64,000 nucleotides of DNA from Hormiphora californensis (Eukaryota; Ctenophora; Tentaculata; Cydippida; Pleurobrachiidae). Both the position numbers and the translations under genes were made by a program. The notes under the pieces were generated by a model. It did no database searches. It had not been told where the DNA came from and saw only the letters and a program-made list of their open reading frames with translations. Numbering within the stretch: the first letter of the stretch is position 1; each line of letters starts with the position of its first letter. Shown here piece after piece: positions 32,611 through 46,317 of this stretch. The stretch spans positions 7,633,743-7,697,742 of the forward strand of contig CM035360.1 in the NCBI GenBank assembly GCA_020137815.1, given 5' to 3'.

Positions 32611-35600
32611 ATGGCTGTACGACAGGTACGGATTTATTGGGTTATTACAATTTCCACAATATGGCCTTACTAGGAATACACACCCCCCTACCAGCAGTTA
32701 ATATTGTGGCACATTTCCCAATTCCCTGACAACCGGCCACCATCGTCATAGGACGTGCAGGATCGTTTCTCCTTGCACAACCCCTCCCTGACTCCTACCT
32801 CCCCTTAGAGAAAGTTACTCCTCTGATCCCCCTCTCGACTCTATTTCAGGATATCTCCCCCAATCCCCATAGCTCATCTCCCTCCCTATTGCAGGATATA
32901 CTGAAGATGTTTCTACAGCGGGCACTGGAGAAGATACTCGCTGATAAGGAGATAAAGAAGAGTTACAATTCTGAGATTAAACAAGAATGCGAAGAGAAAC
33001 TTAGTAAGCTCCCATCCTGTTTCACAGTTCTTCTACACATAACACTGTGTTACATGTCAAGTTCTAACTCCCGTTCTCCCCCCATGACAGAGCAGATAAA
33101 AGCGGTGATAATTCCAGATGGGGCTGGCACAGAACACCTTCCTGCCTCAGGGGATATCAATGCAGACCATTACTTTAGACCCTTTCAAATGGCGTGCAGA
33201 TCCCGATCACCCAAGATTGTCAGTAATGCTATTGACTGCCTACAGAAGTTGATGGCTTATGGGCAACTAACAGGTTAACACTGCAGTGATAAGACACACA
33301 CTCTAACATCCCACGTGCAAAATAAATCCGCACACGAGAAAGGTAGGTAGACAAATTCATTAAATCCGACCCTACTCCATCATCTCTCTCTAGGTCAGTC
33401 AATGGATCCAGATAACCCCCAGCGGAAACTAATAGATGCAGTGATAGAGACAGTGTGTGAGGCATTCCATGGTGTAAATACTGATCCAGATGTAGAGCTA
33501 CAGATAATCAAGGTATTTACAGGAACACCTGTGTGGTCAGTGGAACTGTTGTGTTACCCTTATAACAAATGTCCTGACTAATGAACAATCCAATCCTCGC
33601 CTCCCTATTCCCCAGGCACTACTAACACAAAAACCTCACAGGCCCTGTTAACAGCGGTAACCAATGTTAACTGTGAGGTACATGAGATGACGCTACTTAC
33701 TGCAATCAGATGCTGCTATAACATCAACCTATTCACTAAGAGCAATGTTAATTCAGCAACAGCCAAAGCAACACTCACTCAAATGCTGAGTGTGTGTTTC
33801 ACACAAATGGAACAACACGTAAGTCTTGGTATTGTTATTGATGTTACCTCCCCCCATATCAAGTGTATGTGGCACATCCCCATGACACAGTCGGGGATCG
33901 ATTAGTGCGGGCCGCGCGGTGTCTTGGTTGTGTCGAAAGTACAGCGTTTCAGCAGCAGAGTCGCGCGTCCAGTGAGTCCTTCCCGTATTGAACATACACC
34001 TCCACGCAATCAGCACACAGTTAATTGCCAATTATCAGCCCTGTTAACAACCCCCCCCCCCCTTTAGTCGGAGCATCTCGTTAAGAAGCCTGAGGTGGTG
34101 AAAATAACGACCAGTTCAGCGGAGCCCCCTTCCTCTGATAATGGGGAGGAGGGAGAGAAGGGTCGAGGGGAGGAGGGAGAGAAGAGTCGAGGGGAGGAGG
34201 TAGCACATGGGACAGAGAACGAAGCACCGTCAGAGCAGACTGAGAAGGATGGAGAGGATATTGATATCTATTCTTTCTCTCTGGGTCTGGTGCAGAATGT
34301 AATCGATGCCGCTATAGTAGAGGTCGAGGTAAGTACATCACTGAGCTTTGTAATGACTCTTGAATCCGGTAGCCACTAAAACCACTCTTTATAGGGCCCA
34401 CAGCCCATCTCTGCTGATGATTCGATGTTCAATGTTACGCAGCCTTGTGATGACACGCAGACAGAAAGTAGTGAAACAGCCCACACACAGAGTGAGGGGA
34501 GAGAGGAGGAGGAGGATGAAGATAGAAAAGAAGAAGAGGAGGAGCCTGTAAAAGTAGAGGAACCGAAACGTAAAGGGGTCAAGTTTGATAGTATCTACAT
34601 GAGAGATGCATATCTTGTATTGAGGACGCTTTGTAAGATGACCATGCAGCCCTTACCTGAGGGACCTCTCGACCCAAGGTTGAAACGAATAACTACCGAA
34701 ATAGATCGAAATGGAAATAAAAAGACAATTGTAACAACTAACAAATAACAACTCTCTCTCTCAGGTCTCATGAGATGAGAAGTAAGATGTTGGCACTACA
34801 ACTCCTCCTAAGTGTAATGCAGAGTGCTGGTCCTGTCCTACGAACTCATAAAACATTTGCTCAACTCATCAAACAGTTCCTGTAAGTGCCCAACTATAAA
34901 CATGGTTACACATATATAGCCATTGTCTGTAGAGTTTTAACTTTTAGCGCTGTTATCTTATCATTCCCTCCCGGATGCCCGATCCGAGTTGGATATCTGT
35001 AGTGCCGATTGAATATGGAGAATGCCACTTTGTTCAGAGTTTTACCCGACTTGTTTGCAGCATTCACAAATGGGTTTACATCTTATCCGGCAGTTTAACA
35101 CACAGTACAGCAACACAAGCAGGGCCATGAACAATCCCATGGGGACCAGGAACCGGGTCATTCGAACAGAGATGGGTTCAGTAGTGGGTGGAATCATATC
35201 TAGAAGAGGGAGAAGAGTTGTTACAATCACACGATCTTTATTTGACCATATTACTCAAGCAGCAATAACATGTTATAACAGCAGTGATATGCAGTGCATC
35301 TATAAAACAATCAACTTGTACCTCTGATTCTAAGAAATAAGAAGTCAACTGTAGCAGCTAGGGGGATATCAAGAGATACAATGTGTTATGCAAACTTCAG
35401 ATAACTCTTTCGAGCACTGTTACCAGAAAATCAAGAGATGATTGTGAAATCGAATGGGTGGTTGCCTTTTGTTCTTACATATCTGACCTCGAAAAAAGCA
35501 TAAAAAGAATCGCTCATTTATATCTCAACCCCTAGCTGCTAGAAAACTACTACAAAAAACTACTACAAAAAACTCCTACAAAAAACTACTACTAGATATG

Positions 35601-38600
35601 ATGAATATATCCCCAGGTGTGTAGCGTTAAGTAAGAACGGTGTCTCCTCCGACCCCTCTGTATTCGAGATATCCTTATCCATCTTCCTGATATTGGTTCA
35701 AAGTTTCAAACATCATCTTAAAATGCAGATAGAGGTTGGTTTATTGATGATCTGATGATTTGGCCACAGTTCGTGTTGTTTCCCTTATCTATGTTCTGTT
35801 TGGGGCCCTCTGTTTGATTATCGTTGTTTCTTTGCAGGTGTTTTTCAAAGATATCTTCCTGACTATGTTGGAGTCTCCCTCCTCATCTTTCCAGCACAAG
35901 TGGTTTGTCATGAGGGCCCTGGCTAAAGTCTGTGCGGATCCCCAGGTATTGTATAGGAGACACAATTCCCTGTTCCTACTTATGTTATCATAGTAGTTGT
36001 GAAAAAATCTACTTGTATGAAAGCCCCTAACTAACTCCCTTCCCAGATTATTGTGGACATCTATTTGAACTACGATTGTGATATGATCCTGGATAACATA
36101 TTTGAGAGGCTAGTTAACGATATTACCCGCATCGTCCAGGTACAGTTCAGACTCTACAGTCCCAGTCTTGTTCAGAACAACCACAGGGTCTTGAACAGCA
36201 ATATATCCTGATTCACCACTCCAACAGACAGTACCTCTCTACAGATCCCACTATAGATAGGATCCCATAAACTGATATATAAACTTCCCTTATTATTCAG
36301 GGTAACTTGACGGAACATGGCTTGACACCAACCCAGGAACATCAGTTAAGGCACAAGGGCATGGAGTGTTTAGTATCGATACTAAAGTGCCTTGTAGAGT
36401 GGAGTAAGGATATGTACAAGCGACCTGAGATGCAGGCACCCACATCAACAGGTAAGAGGTGTAGAATGGGACACAAGCATAAATAAAGATAAAGAAATAA
36501 TCGGAAATGAATTGGAGTATTTTCCAAGTAACTAGGTCAAACAATGGTGTTTTAGGGAGAAGGTAGGGCCTTTGTCTATCGACATTAGAAATATCACAAA
36601 GTAATACAAGTTTTTAATTTTTTACTAATAGTTTCATGCTTTCGCAATCGTCAGAAAAAAGAAGAAAAAAAACGATTGCGAAAGCATGAAACTATTAGTA
36701 AAAAATTAAAAACTTGTATTACTTTGTAATCAGCTCCAGAATCTTGATCCTGTCGAGCGCTTTACCAGCAATCCCTTTACAAGCAAAGACATTAGAAATA
36801 TGTAAATAGAGCCATGCTAGGTATAATAGGGATGGGTCATTGAGCAATATACAGTCGGACCCCGATTTAGGGCCCCCCGATTTAGTGGCACCCCGATTTA
36901 GGGACAGGATTTTTTTCCCCCAATATAGGAAATTAACCTTATTTGACCCCGATTTAGTGGACACCCCGATTTAGTGGACAAGAGCCTTTCCCCCGAGGGT
37001 GTCCCTAAATCGGGGTCCGACTGTACCAATTTGTATCCTCGGGGTGTGTGTGTCTGTGTGTGTGTGTACCTTCCGTACTTCCACCCACTTGCTGACGATG
37101 GGGAGCAGCGTTCCCTTATTGCAACAGTGATCTCCCCAGTACACACGAGCTACCACAAGCGCCCAACCCACATCCCTGCCCAGTATTGTCTTCAGCTTGG
37201 ACGGGTTGCCCCGTCTCTGTCTCTGACATAACTATCCCTTTACCCCCTTTACCTATCCCGGGGTGTGACCTAAAACCATATTCGCTACGATTGGGTCATT
37301 TAGCTCCTCTCATTACTTTAGCTCATCTCATTAAATCCTCCTTTACCCTCTTTTTTAACAGAGCCTGCAGACAGGGGAGATACATTAGGAGATAAGCTGC
37401 AAAGTACCCTCCATGATGCTAGCCCTCCCCGGGCCCTAACTACGAGGTCTGGATCAATGAGCTCCCTTACATCAGCAGGACTAACAGAAACTGGTCTGGA
37501 TAACCCGCTAGAGGTGAGGATTGGGTACAATAAATAGTGCGCCCAGTCCCCACGGGGCGGGGAGCCTGTACTGCATATATTTTGTACCTTGCGTGATCGT
37601 GCTATAAGTAGTAACTACAGCAGTCTATTGTTTAGTGTGAGAAAACTATTAAGTTAAAGTCCATTCTCTCTGCGCTTTTAAATAACTCTTTATATATTCA
37701 ACCCCCCGCTACAATTTCAGTTTGAGAATATGAAAAGACAGAAGAGTATTCTAGAGCAAGGGATAGAGCGGTTCAATAAGAAGCCCAGAAAGGGACTGGA
37801 GTTTTTACAAGATGCGGGTTTACTGGGAACTAAACCGATCGATGTGGCAAAGTATGTTTAGAGAAGAATGTTGTGTATTGTATTGAGAGCATCCAAATGT
37901 TATTGTCTAGGTACAATGTCTAGAGACTGACAAATATCTCCTACACAGGTTTCTCCACGCAGATGAGAGGCTTAGTAAGACAATGGTGGGTGAGTTGCTG
38001 GGTGACGAGAAGGAGGACTTCAAGGCCATAATGTCCTGCTATGTTGACGAGCTGGACTTCTCGGATATGCCGATAGTGACTGCTCTGAGGGTCTTCCTGG
38101 CTGGATTCAGACTACCTGGAGAAGCACAGAAAATAGATAGGTACGCGACATCCAGGGGGATGATTGATCTAACATCCCGGGCACTGACTGTGTTTTAATT
38201 AATTATGTTACCTAGTCCATGCATAATGAAGTGAATCCCCCTCTAATCCCCTAGTATACATCACTTCATCATGATGCTATCTAGTATATCTCTCCTCCAA
38301 CAGGCTAATGTTGAAGTTTGCCCAGCGCTACTATGAGAACTACCCCCAGCTGGAGGATAAAGTGTTTGCTAGTGCCGATACATGTTACGTTCTGGCCTAC
38401 TCAATTATCATGCTGACCACAGACCTACACAATGATCAGGTAGAGGTTACAAACTAGTTACACAGACCTACACAATGATCAGGTAGAGGTTACAAACTAG
38501 TTACAAACTAGTTACAACCTAGTTACAAACTATACTTACAAACTACAGTCGGACCCAGATTTAACGAGAAAGAAACAAACTACAAAACAAGCTCATTGAT

Positions 38601-41600
38601 TCAACAAAACAAGGAATTAATTGTCCGTGCGTGACATTGAATCTTGCGAAATATAACTAACTAGATAGGTACCGTAACGCAAAGTGAACGCAACAAGAAC
38701 AATCTAATCGCTTCTATTTTATTTCTACCCATCTTTGTAACTCACCGCAAATAAAAGTGAAATGATTCTAAATTTGCAATTGTTCCAGTTGCACCACTCA
38801 TGAATATGATATGTAATAAAAAGTAGGGCTATATAGATGTAAATCACCAGTCTTTCTTAGATTTATTCATTATTGAAAAAGAAAAAAAAGATGTACGTGT
38901 TTCCTAATTAAAAGTGCAAAACAACAATACAAGACATCTTGACACCAAAAGTTTGCTCATAACTTCTAGAAGTAAACTCCCAATAACACTCCTCCACTAG
39001 GTGCGTACTAAGATCACAAAGGAGGGCTATGTGAAGATGAACAGGGGAATTAACGACTCTAATGATCTACCTCGGGAGTACTTGTTAGAGATCTATGATG
39101 ATATCTCAGCTAATGAAATTAAAATGAAGTACGACAAGGCTGACCTGCAGAGGGTCAATGCAACACGTACGTTTTATACTTGTCACAGAGGGGGTAATTT
39201 ATAGACGGAGAGAGACTAGAGAGAGGGGCAAAGAGAGAGAGAGACGGACTAGATAGATCCTAGAGAGAGCGGGAATATATATTATGAAGGGAGAGAGGGA
39301 GAAAAAGAGAAGGCGGGGGTACAGCTGGTATATAATGATGTATGCTGCAATATTCTAATGAGGGTTGTTACAGGTTCAGGAACCGAGACACAGAAACGTC
39401 AAATGTACGACCAGGCGTTAACAGACTTGGGTAAGCCACATCTATTTTAATAAATTCCCTACCCGATCTCCTTTGCCATTGTTGTCCTCTAAATAAACTC
39501 AGCAACAATACACTAAAAGCTTGTAGACACCAAAATCTTTTAGGAAACCTAATATTCCTGCTAAGTGCTATAATAGCTCACACCCTCTAACCTCTCCCTC
39601 CCTCTCTGCCAGGAAATAACTAACCTCTCCCTCCCTCCCTCCCAGGAAAGAACTAACCCCCTCCCTCCCTGCCAGGAAAGAACGCGTTGAACATGATGGA
39701 GGGTGTTAGTAAGAAGGATACTACCTTCATGTCAGCCTCCCACTCAGAACATGTTAGACCCATGTTGATGCTCACATGGACCCCCTTCCTCGCTGTATTC
39801 AGTATAACGCTACAAGACAGCAACGATGCTGAACTCATTGCACTCTGTCTAGACGGGTTCAGATGCGCTGTCAGGGTCTCCTGTATCTTTAATAGCAAGG
39901 TACGTGGTTGAAATGGGGTGATGTTTTAATGTCTTAGAGATCAGTCGCTCACATCATAATCATAATATCATAATATCTGCATATAATATGATATAAAATC
40001 AGCGAGCGAGAAAAGCAGTACAATAAACCCTAAAAATGTGGTTTCTCGAAGCCGTGTGATAAAGTCTCTCTCCCCCCCTGCTGCAGGTAGAGAGATCAGC
40101 GTATATCCAGTCTCTAGCCCGGTTCACTATGTTGAATGTAAACAGTGGATTCAGTGAGATTAGACCCAAGAATCTGGAGACAATTAAAACACTGATATCT
40201 GTTGCGTACAGTGACTGTAACTACCTGGAGGAGAGTTGGTATGATGTAAGTTACCGAGAGAGATGGGACAAACACTGTAGCATGAGAACTCAGAACAGTA
40301 AGAAGAGAGATCAAACTCTGTTCGTATGAGGACAGCAAGTATGGAGAACTGTATTTATTTTGGATTTGGGATATTCAGACTCTCACAACACTTCCCTCAG
40401 ATTCTGAAAGTAATTAGTCAGTTGGAATTAGCACAACTGATTGGAACTGGAGTAAAGACAAAGTTCCTGGAGAAGGAAACTAGTAAGTAACTTCCCATTC
40501 TTCTTAAAATTCTCTGTTCCTGAAATCTGAGTAGATGGGCTTTTTAAACCCTCCTCACTAGACTTCCTGTAAACTCCATCTGTATGATACTATCATACCC
40601 CTCTCGTTCTCCAGTGATGGATAGGAAGCTGGTGACGACACTACAGCAGACACTGGGGACTAGTTCCAATCAGAGTGTTATTGTAGCTGTGGACAAGATA
40701 TTTACTGGCTCACCCCGCCTTGATGGACATGCTATTGGTAAGTAGAAAGAGGGTCCATATATGGTTATACCGCTGAGTTCCATGATCCATCTAGACGATA
40801 TTGGGAATCATTATCGTACCGCGGTGTTGGTTGGTGGTGGTAATGTGTTTTAGGCTAACTTTATCCATCCCCCATCCCAGTATATTTTGTGGATGCGCTA
40901 TGTAAGGTATCGATGGAGGAACTGAACAACCCTGTCTCTCCCCGGATGTTCTCTCTGCAGAAGATAGTAGAGATCAGCTACTACAATATGAACCGTATCA
41001 GACTGGAGTGGAGCAAGATATGGCAGGTCATTGGAGATCATTTTAACAAGGTACGGAATAGAACACCATCGATTAGTGAGTACTATAAAGCGGTCGAGTA
41101 ACGAGTTACTCTTTTTACATCACCCACGTTATAATCTAAACATTGATTTCAGGTGGGATGTTCGCATTTGGAAGAGGTAGCTGTATTTGCTGTAGACTCC
41201 CTCCGACAACTATCCATGAAGTTCTTGGAGAAGGGAGAGTTGCCTAATTTCCGATTCCAGAAGGATTTCCTGAGGCCCTTTGAGCACATAATGAAGGAAA
41301 ATGGAAGCAATGCTATAAGGGATCTGGTTGTCAGGTGTATCGCTCAGATGGTAGGTAGCGCCCCCCCTCCGCCCCCCTTTTTCCATAGCAACTGCACTAT
41401 TTCCTTACATCTCCAGAATAGATCACCATATGTAGCCTCTGTCTCCAGGTGAACAGTCAAGCGAAGAACATCAAGTCAGGGTGGAACAATATCTTTAGTG
41501 TGTTCCACATTGCAGCAGCTGATAGTGATCAGGCTATAGTGGAACTAGCCTTCCAAACCACTGCCAGCATCTTTGATCTATACTTCTCGGTTAGTAGTTA

Positions 41601-44600
41601 GTAGTTACTATTGGGGATGTCCTTACCTTGGTTTGATTTCGTATATCTAAAGCCCCCCCACCATCTAAAGGGGAAATGTCTTGCTAACAGATCACATATC
41701 GTTTCAGGTGATAGGTGATTCGTTCCAAGACGCAGTGAAATGTCTGTCAGAGTTTGCATGTAATGCTGCCTTCCCTGACACATCGATGGAAGCAATACGT
41801 CTCATCAGAAGATGCGCTAACTACGTGTCAGAACACCCTGAGGTAAGTAGTACGTGGTAACCATGGTAACTAGTGGTAACCATGGTAAATATTGGTTACC
41901 ATGGTAACTAGTGGTTGGCATGGTTATTACTGGCATGGTTAACTAATAACTATTGGTACCCATAGCAACATAGTGCTAACTTCCATTAGAATCTAACCCT
42001 CTTCATTTCAGAGGTTCTCTGGGGAGGATAACATAACAGAAAATGTGTGGGTAAAGGGATGGTTCCCTGTCCTTTTTGAACTGAGTTGTATCATAAACCG
42101 ATGTAAACTTGACGTCAGAACTAGGTATGTGTCAGAGACATTCCTTAAACTTATTTTCGTCTTATTTCGTCCCCTCACATTACTGCAATTCGTCCAGAGC
42201 CCCTTTTAACCTCTTCAGGGCCCCTTTTTAACCACTATTCTTCAGGGCCCTGACTGTAATGTTTGAGATAATGAAGTTCCATGGAGACAGCTACAAAGTG
42301 TCCTGGTGGAAGGATCTCTTTAGGATTGTCTTCAGGATATTTGACAATGTAAAAACCGCTGGATCAGCATCACCCGAGGTAGTAGTACCTTGGGTGCATT
42401 CAATACACACACTAACACGATACATGATGTAACCATGGTAACATGATGTTACATGATCAGCAGCTGGCAGTTAAAATGATTAGAATGCTAATTGCTATTC
42501 AGCTGTATTAAACTCTATCGTGCTGCTAGCACCATTATGATTATGACAACCCAATGAAAATGATCTGCATCAGCTCCTGATCCTCCCCACCCTAACCTCC
42601 TTCTCTCTTTCTCTCTCTCTCTCTCACTAGAAGCAGACTAGAGAACCCTAACCTCTCCCCTCCCTCTCTCCAGAAGCAGAAGGTGCAACGGAAAGAGTGG
42701 ATGACAACAACATGTAATCATGCCCTGTATGCTGTTGTGGATGTGTACACCCAGCACTTTGCCATCCTCTCCCAGCTCCTCCCTGACCTCCTGCTTCTTA
42801 TACAGTGGTGTGTCAAACAAGGTATGATGTCACAATAGACTGCACTCTTCGAGCAGCGTGTGTGATATTACAGTCAGTGTCTGACAAGATGTTGTGGATC
42901 TGCATCAGTTGTGTCCTTTATTGTGTTTGGAGTGGAATCAGCTCTGTGCCGGGATATATCTCCACCTCTGTATGAGGGGGGGGGGGGCTGATTACAACTT
43001 TGGTGCAGATATCATTTAGAGAAACAATGTGATTTATTTCAAACAAGGTCTGATGAGGACCCACGAGCTCGTACGAGGGTGCTAATGGATTTATAGTTTC
43101 TGAAAATACCTTGATATCTTGGTCACATTCTTCCTTTCATTCTCTCGGCTAGCTCTCTCCTTCTAACTTTCTCTTTCTTTTCCAGATAGCGAACAACTAG
43201 CTAAGTCTGGTATGAACTGTATGGAGAATCTGGTAATGGGAGTGGGACATGATTTCCAACAATCTCACTGGGACAAGATTATAGCCGCCATAACAGATGT
43301 ATATGCAACCACGCTCCCTGCTGATTTGAGACACTGGAAACCATCCCTGGATGCCGCATACGATCAGGTACTGTTATACAGGAATAAGGGAGGGGATAGT
43401 CGCGTATCATTGCTGTAAGGGGTTAGATGTGTTTCATCTCGCTTATAACCACATAAATGTTGGTCATCATCCCTGACACCAAGTATTCCAGGTTTCAGTG
43501 AACAGTGATACGAGTACCAACTACATGGAGCCAGACAACACCCAGTTAGCAGTGGGACGGGCAGATAGGGTTCATTTTCAGAGGCTACAGATCAGATCTC
43601 TAGTGCAGATAGAGATAATACAGACGATAGATAACATCATATTCTATCCAACTAACAGCGCTAAAGAAGATGCCACCAATGACCCGGTATGTGATATAGT
43701 TGAGGTAGTCAGTCCCAGGGAAATAATTGTATTTGAATCTGAACACAAAATATGGACAAAATACCATCCCCCCCCCCTAAACGCACCACTCCCCACCCTC
43801 TAGTTCCAGAAGATAAACGAGGAGGGTAAGGCAGTAGATACCAGTCCTGAAGGAATGTTCCGATACCTCAACTCTGAACAGTTGTTCACAGTAGTAGACT
43901 GCCTCCTGGAGAGTCACAAGTTTGCAAAGGGATTCAATCAGGATATTGATCAAAGGAGCATCCTACTGAAATACGGTGAGTGGTCCCTTCCCCTGACCTA
44001 TCGTTATAGTAATATCTCTACATACTTTTGATTCTCCTATTAGTTTTGTCGGGAACTAAATCTCTGTATTTACAGGTTTCTCCGGGAAGACCCTGCCAGA
44101 TCTACAAAGACAGGAGATATCCTCTCTTCTCTGTCTACTGAGGATCCTTTACAAGATATACACGGATGAGACGAGGGTGGATGATTGGCAGAAAACTGAG
44201 CTGTACCTTCACAAACTGACAATTGAGAGTTTTGAGTTCTTCCTGATGTTGGAGGAGGGAGATAAGAGGAGGGAGTGTTGGAGTGATGTTGCTAAACTCC
44301 TCCTCAAGAAGATGGCACTATTAGACGATCAGAGGGTGAGTTGGAATCATTGGGATATCCTTCATTTCCCTCACACAAAGTCACGTGAGAGGGAAAGATA
44401 TGTTTGGGATTGTGGGAAATCACTGAAAACCCTAACCCCCCCCCTCTCCTCTCAGTTCACTGTGATACTAGCTAAATGCTACAACCAGATCTGCAGCATT
44501 ATAGCCCAAGAGATTACCCAGGATCTCCAAGTGGTCCTTAGTAAGTTCTTCCTGCGAGCCAAGGTACCTCTTCTTTCTGGGTATGCTAACTCCAATTCGG

Positions 44601-44620
44601 ACCATATCCCACTACGGTAA
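32611..44620 (+). CDS. ARFGEF: Brefeldin-A-inhibited Arf GEF (BIG1/2 type, Sec7)
   Basis: 34 exons in one frame, from 32611-32625 and 32895-33003 to 44456-44620; 1722 residues, near the 1785-1849 of animal BIG proteins. The N-terminal DCB domain ([40 protein letters not shown]) and HUS domain ([41 protein letters not shown]) are followed by Sec7 in exons 14-17 ([66 protein letters not shown]). HDS repeats follow. It activates Arf GTPases at the trans-Golgi. The 15-nt first coding exon (MAVRQ) follows the acceptor-like CTCTATAG. Intron 12 hosts a foldback SINE-like insertion and a pogo MITE. The end at 44620 is read-through of a possible donor, and fits family length. Confidence 0.93.
36595..36787 (-). 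mobile_element. Palindromic insertion with 14-bp direct repeats (SINE-like)
   Basis: Flanked by GACATTAGAAATAT at 36581-36594 and 36788-36801. It contains a hairpin with 55-bp arms (about 36596-36650 and 36673-36728) and a unique tail of about 60 bp. Read on the minus strand, the tail has CTGGTAAAGCGCTCGAC and GATCAAGATTC, like the D-arm and T-arm of a tRNA. Lies in intron 12 of ARFGEF. Confidence 0.65.
36852..37023. mobile_element. Pogo-type MITE, 172 bp
   Basis: Ends CAGTCGGACCCCGATTTAG and its complement, TA on both sides, with five or more internal copies of CCCCGATTTAG. Same family and exactly the same length as 60591-60762. In intron 12 of ARFGEF. Confidence 0.9.
38545..38572 (+). mobile_element. 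Single end of a pogo-type MITE
   Basis: CAGTCGGACCCAGATTTAAC after TA, with no matching right end. A decayed remnant in an ARFGEF intron. Confidence 0.55.
39590..39690 (+). repeat. Triplicated 3' splice site in ARFGEF
   Basis: Three tandem units of about 38 bp, each a pyrimidine tract plus CCAG and GGAAAKAAC. The third is the real acceptor (exon starts at 39676). Use of the first or second copy reads straight into TAA. Confidence 0.75.
41845..41960. repeat. Cluster of GGTTACCATGGTAACC-type palindromes
   Basis: Repeated GTAACCATGGTAAC and GTTACCATGGTAAC in ARFGEF intron 26. Simple local amplification; no function inferred. Confidence 0.6.
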
Positions 44621-44756
44621 AGAGTGTTTGGTACGTGTAGAGAGTGTTTAGTAGGCTGTTATTAGATATGTGAACTATGGGAAACTGTGACTGCAGAAAT
44701 ATAGAGACTCACATGTGTATCTTTCCTTTATTATTGTTGTGGTGATATATGAGAAA

Positions 44757-44832
44757 CTGTGGAACATTGTTCCATGAATTGTATGGAACATTGTTCCTTG
44801 AATTGTGTGGAACATTGTTCCTGGTATTGTTC
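44757..44832 (+). repeat. Short tandem repeat after ARFGEF
   Basis: About three 25-bp units with GTGGAACATTGTTCC and GAATTG, in the ARFGEF 3' flank. Confidence 0.7.
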
Positions 44833-45211
44833 CCTTCTAGAGACACTAGTTTGCATGTGCAGTTGTTTGTGTGTGTACAGTGTGTGTTTATGTAGTGTTA
44901 TAATTCGTAAAACAGAGACATTGTGTGTGTGATTTCCCCCAAAATGTGCAATGGCTGGACCCATCGCAACCAGTATTATATATGTGATTATGTGTAAGAT
45001 GCGGATATATATCTTTTTCTTTGTTTTACTTACTTCCGAACCCATTAGATACGGCTATGTTTTGTTGTTATTATCATCTCGGTAGACAAGGATCTCTTCA
45101 ATATCCTCTCCAGTCTCCAACATCCAGTCCCTACACTCTCTATTTTCTACCCTCTCTAGCTCTCAGTTCCCTTGTCTACCGAGACCACTACTCGTTATGA
45201 CAGTTGTACGT

Positions 45212-45568
45212 CTATGGTGGTATAAATGGCTACCCCGCATATTTCAACTGTTTTGTGTAATAAATTCCTTGTTTACCTCTAATTCATTTGTTTTAATCTG
45301 AATATCTCTTAAAAATTTGGATTTTGAAAAATAAAAATCTAAAAACTAAAACCTGAAACCGGAAAAGAAAAATACAAAAAATAAAACACAAAAAATAAAA
45401 TAGAAAAGTAAAATTCTAAAAAATGAAATTTCTGAAAAAGAAAGAAAAAAAACTGAAAAGTTGTTTTCCTGAAAAGTTGTTTTCTGGATTCATGGTAGAA
45501 ATGGCTACTTGGTAGAAATGGCTACCCGCATGGCGCGGAAAAGACACGTCGATAACGAGGTAGAACAA

Positions 45569-45657
<89 letters not shown>

Positions 45658-45694
45658 TCTCTCTCTGATCTGTCTTTTTCTCTCTGTTTCTGTT

Positions 45695-45725
<31 letters not shown>

Positions 45726-45838
45726 GGTAGAATCTACGTCAGGCTAACGGACTGCTCGACTGCTCTCGCATGGGACCTTACGGTCCCATGTGGGAGTGGT
45801 GCGTGTAGTGGACCGAGAGAGAAAGAAAGAGAGAGAGG

Positions 45839-45909
<71 letters not shown>

Positions 45910-46317
45910 AGAGAGAGAAAGAGGGAGAGAGAGAAAGAAGGAGAGAGAGAAAGAGAGAGAAATTTGTTCTACCTCGTTATCGACGTGTCTTTTCAGCGCC
46001 ATGCGGGTAGCCATTTCTACCAAGTAGCCATTTCTACCATGAATCCAGAAAACAACTTTTCAGGAAAACAACTTTTCAGTTTTTTCTTTCTTTTTCAGAA
46101 ATTTCATTTTTTAGAATTTTACTTTTCTATTTTATTTTTTGTATTTTATTTTTGTATTTTTCTTTTCCGGCTTCAGGTTTTAGTTTTTAGATTTTTATTT
46201 TTCAAAATCCAAATTTTTAAGAGATATTCAGATTAAAAAAATGAATTAGAGGTAAACAAGGAATTTATTACACAAAACAGTTGAAATAAGCGGGGTAGCC
46301 ATTTATACCACCATAGT
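45212..46317. mobile_element. 1.1-kb foldback element FB3
   Basis: A near-perfect palindrome. The left end CTATGGTGGTATAAATGGCT pairs with the right end, the arms of about 360 bp run into (CT)n at 45571-45725 and (GA)n at 45812-45960, and the centre is CATGGGACC-TTAC-GGTCCCATG. No genuine ORF; Ser/Leu or Arg/Glu ORFs are translations of the microsatellites. The left arm carries an AATAAA that may serve ARFGEF. Confidence 0.85.

Noticed and set aside
45509-46236. Ser/Leu- and Arg/Glu-rich ORFs
   Set aside because: Translations of (CT)n and (GA)n inside a foldback element.
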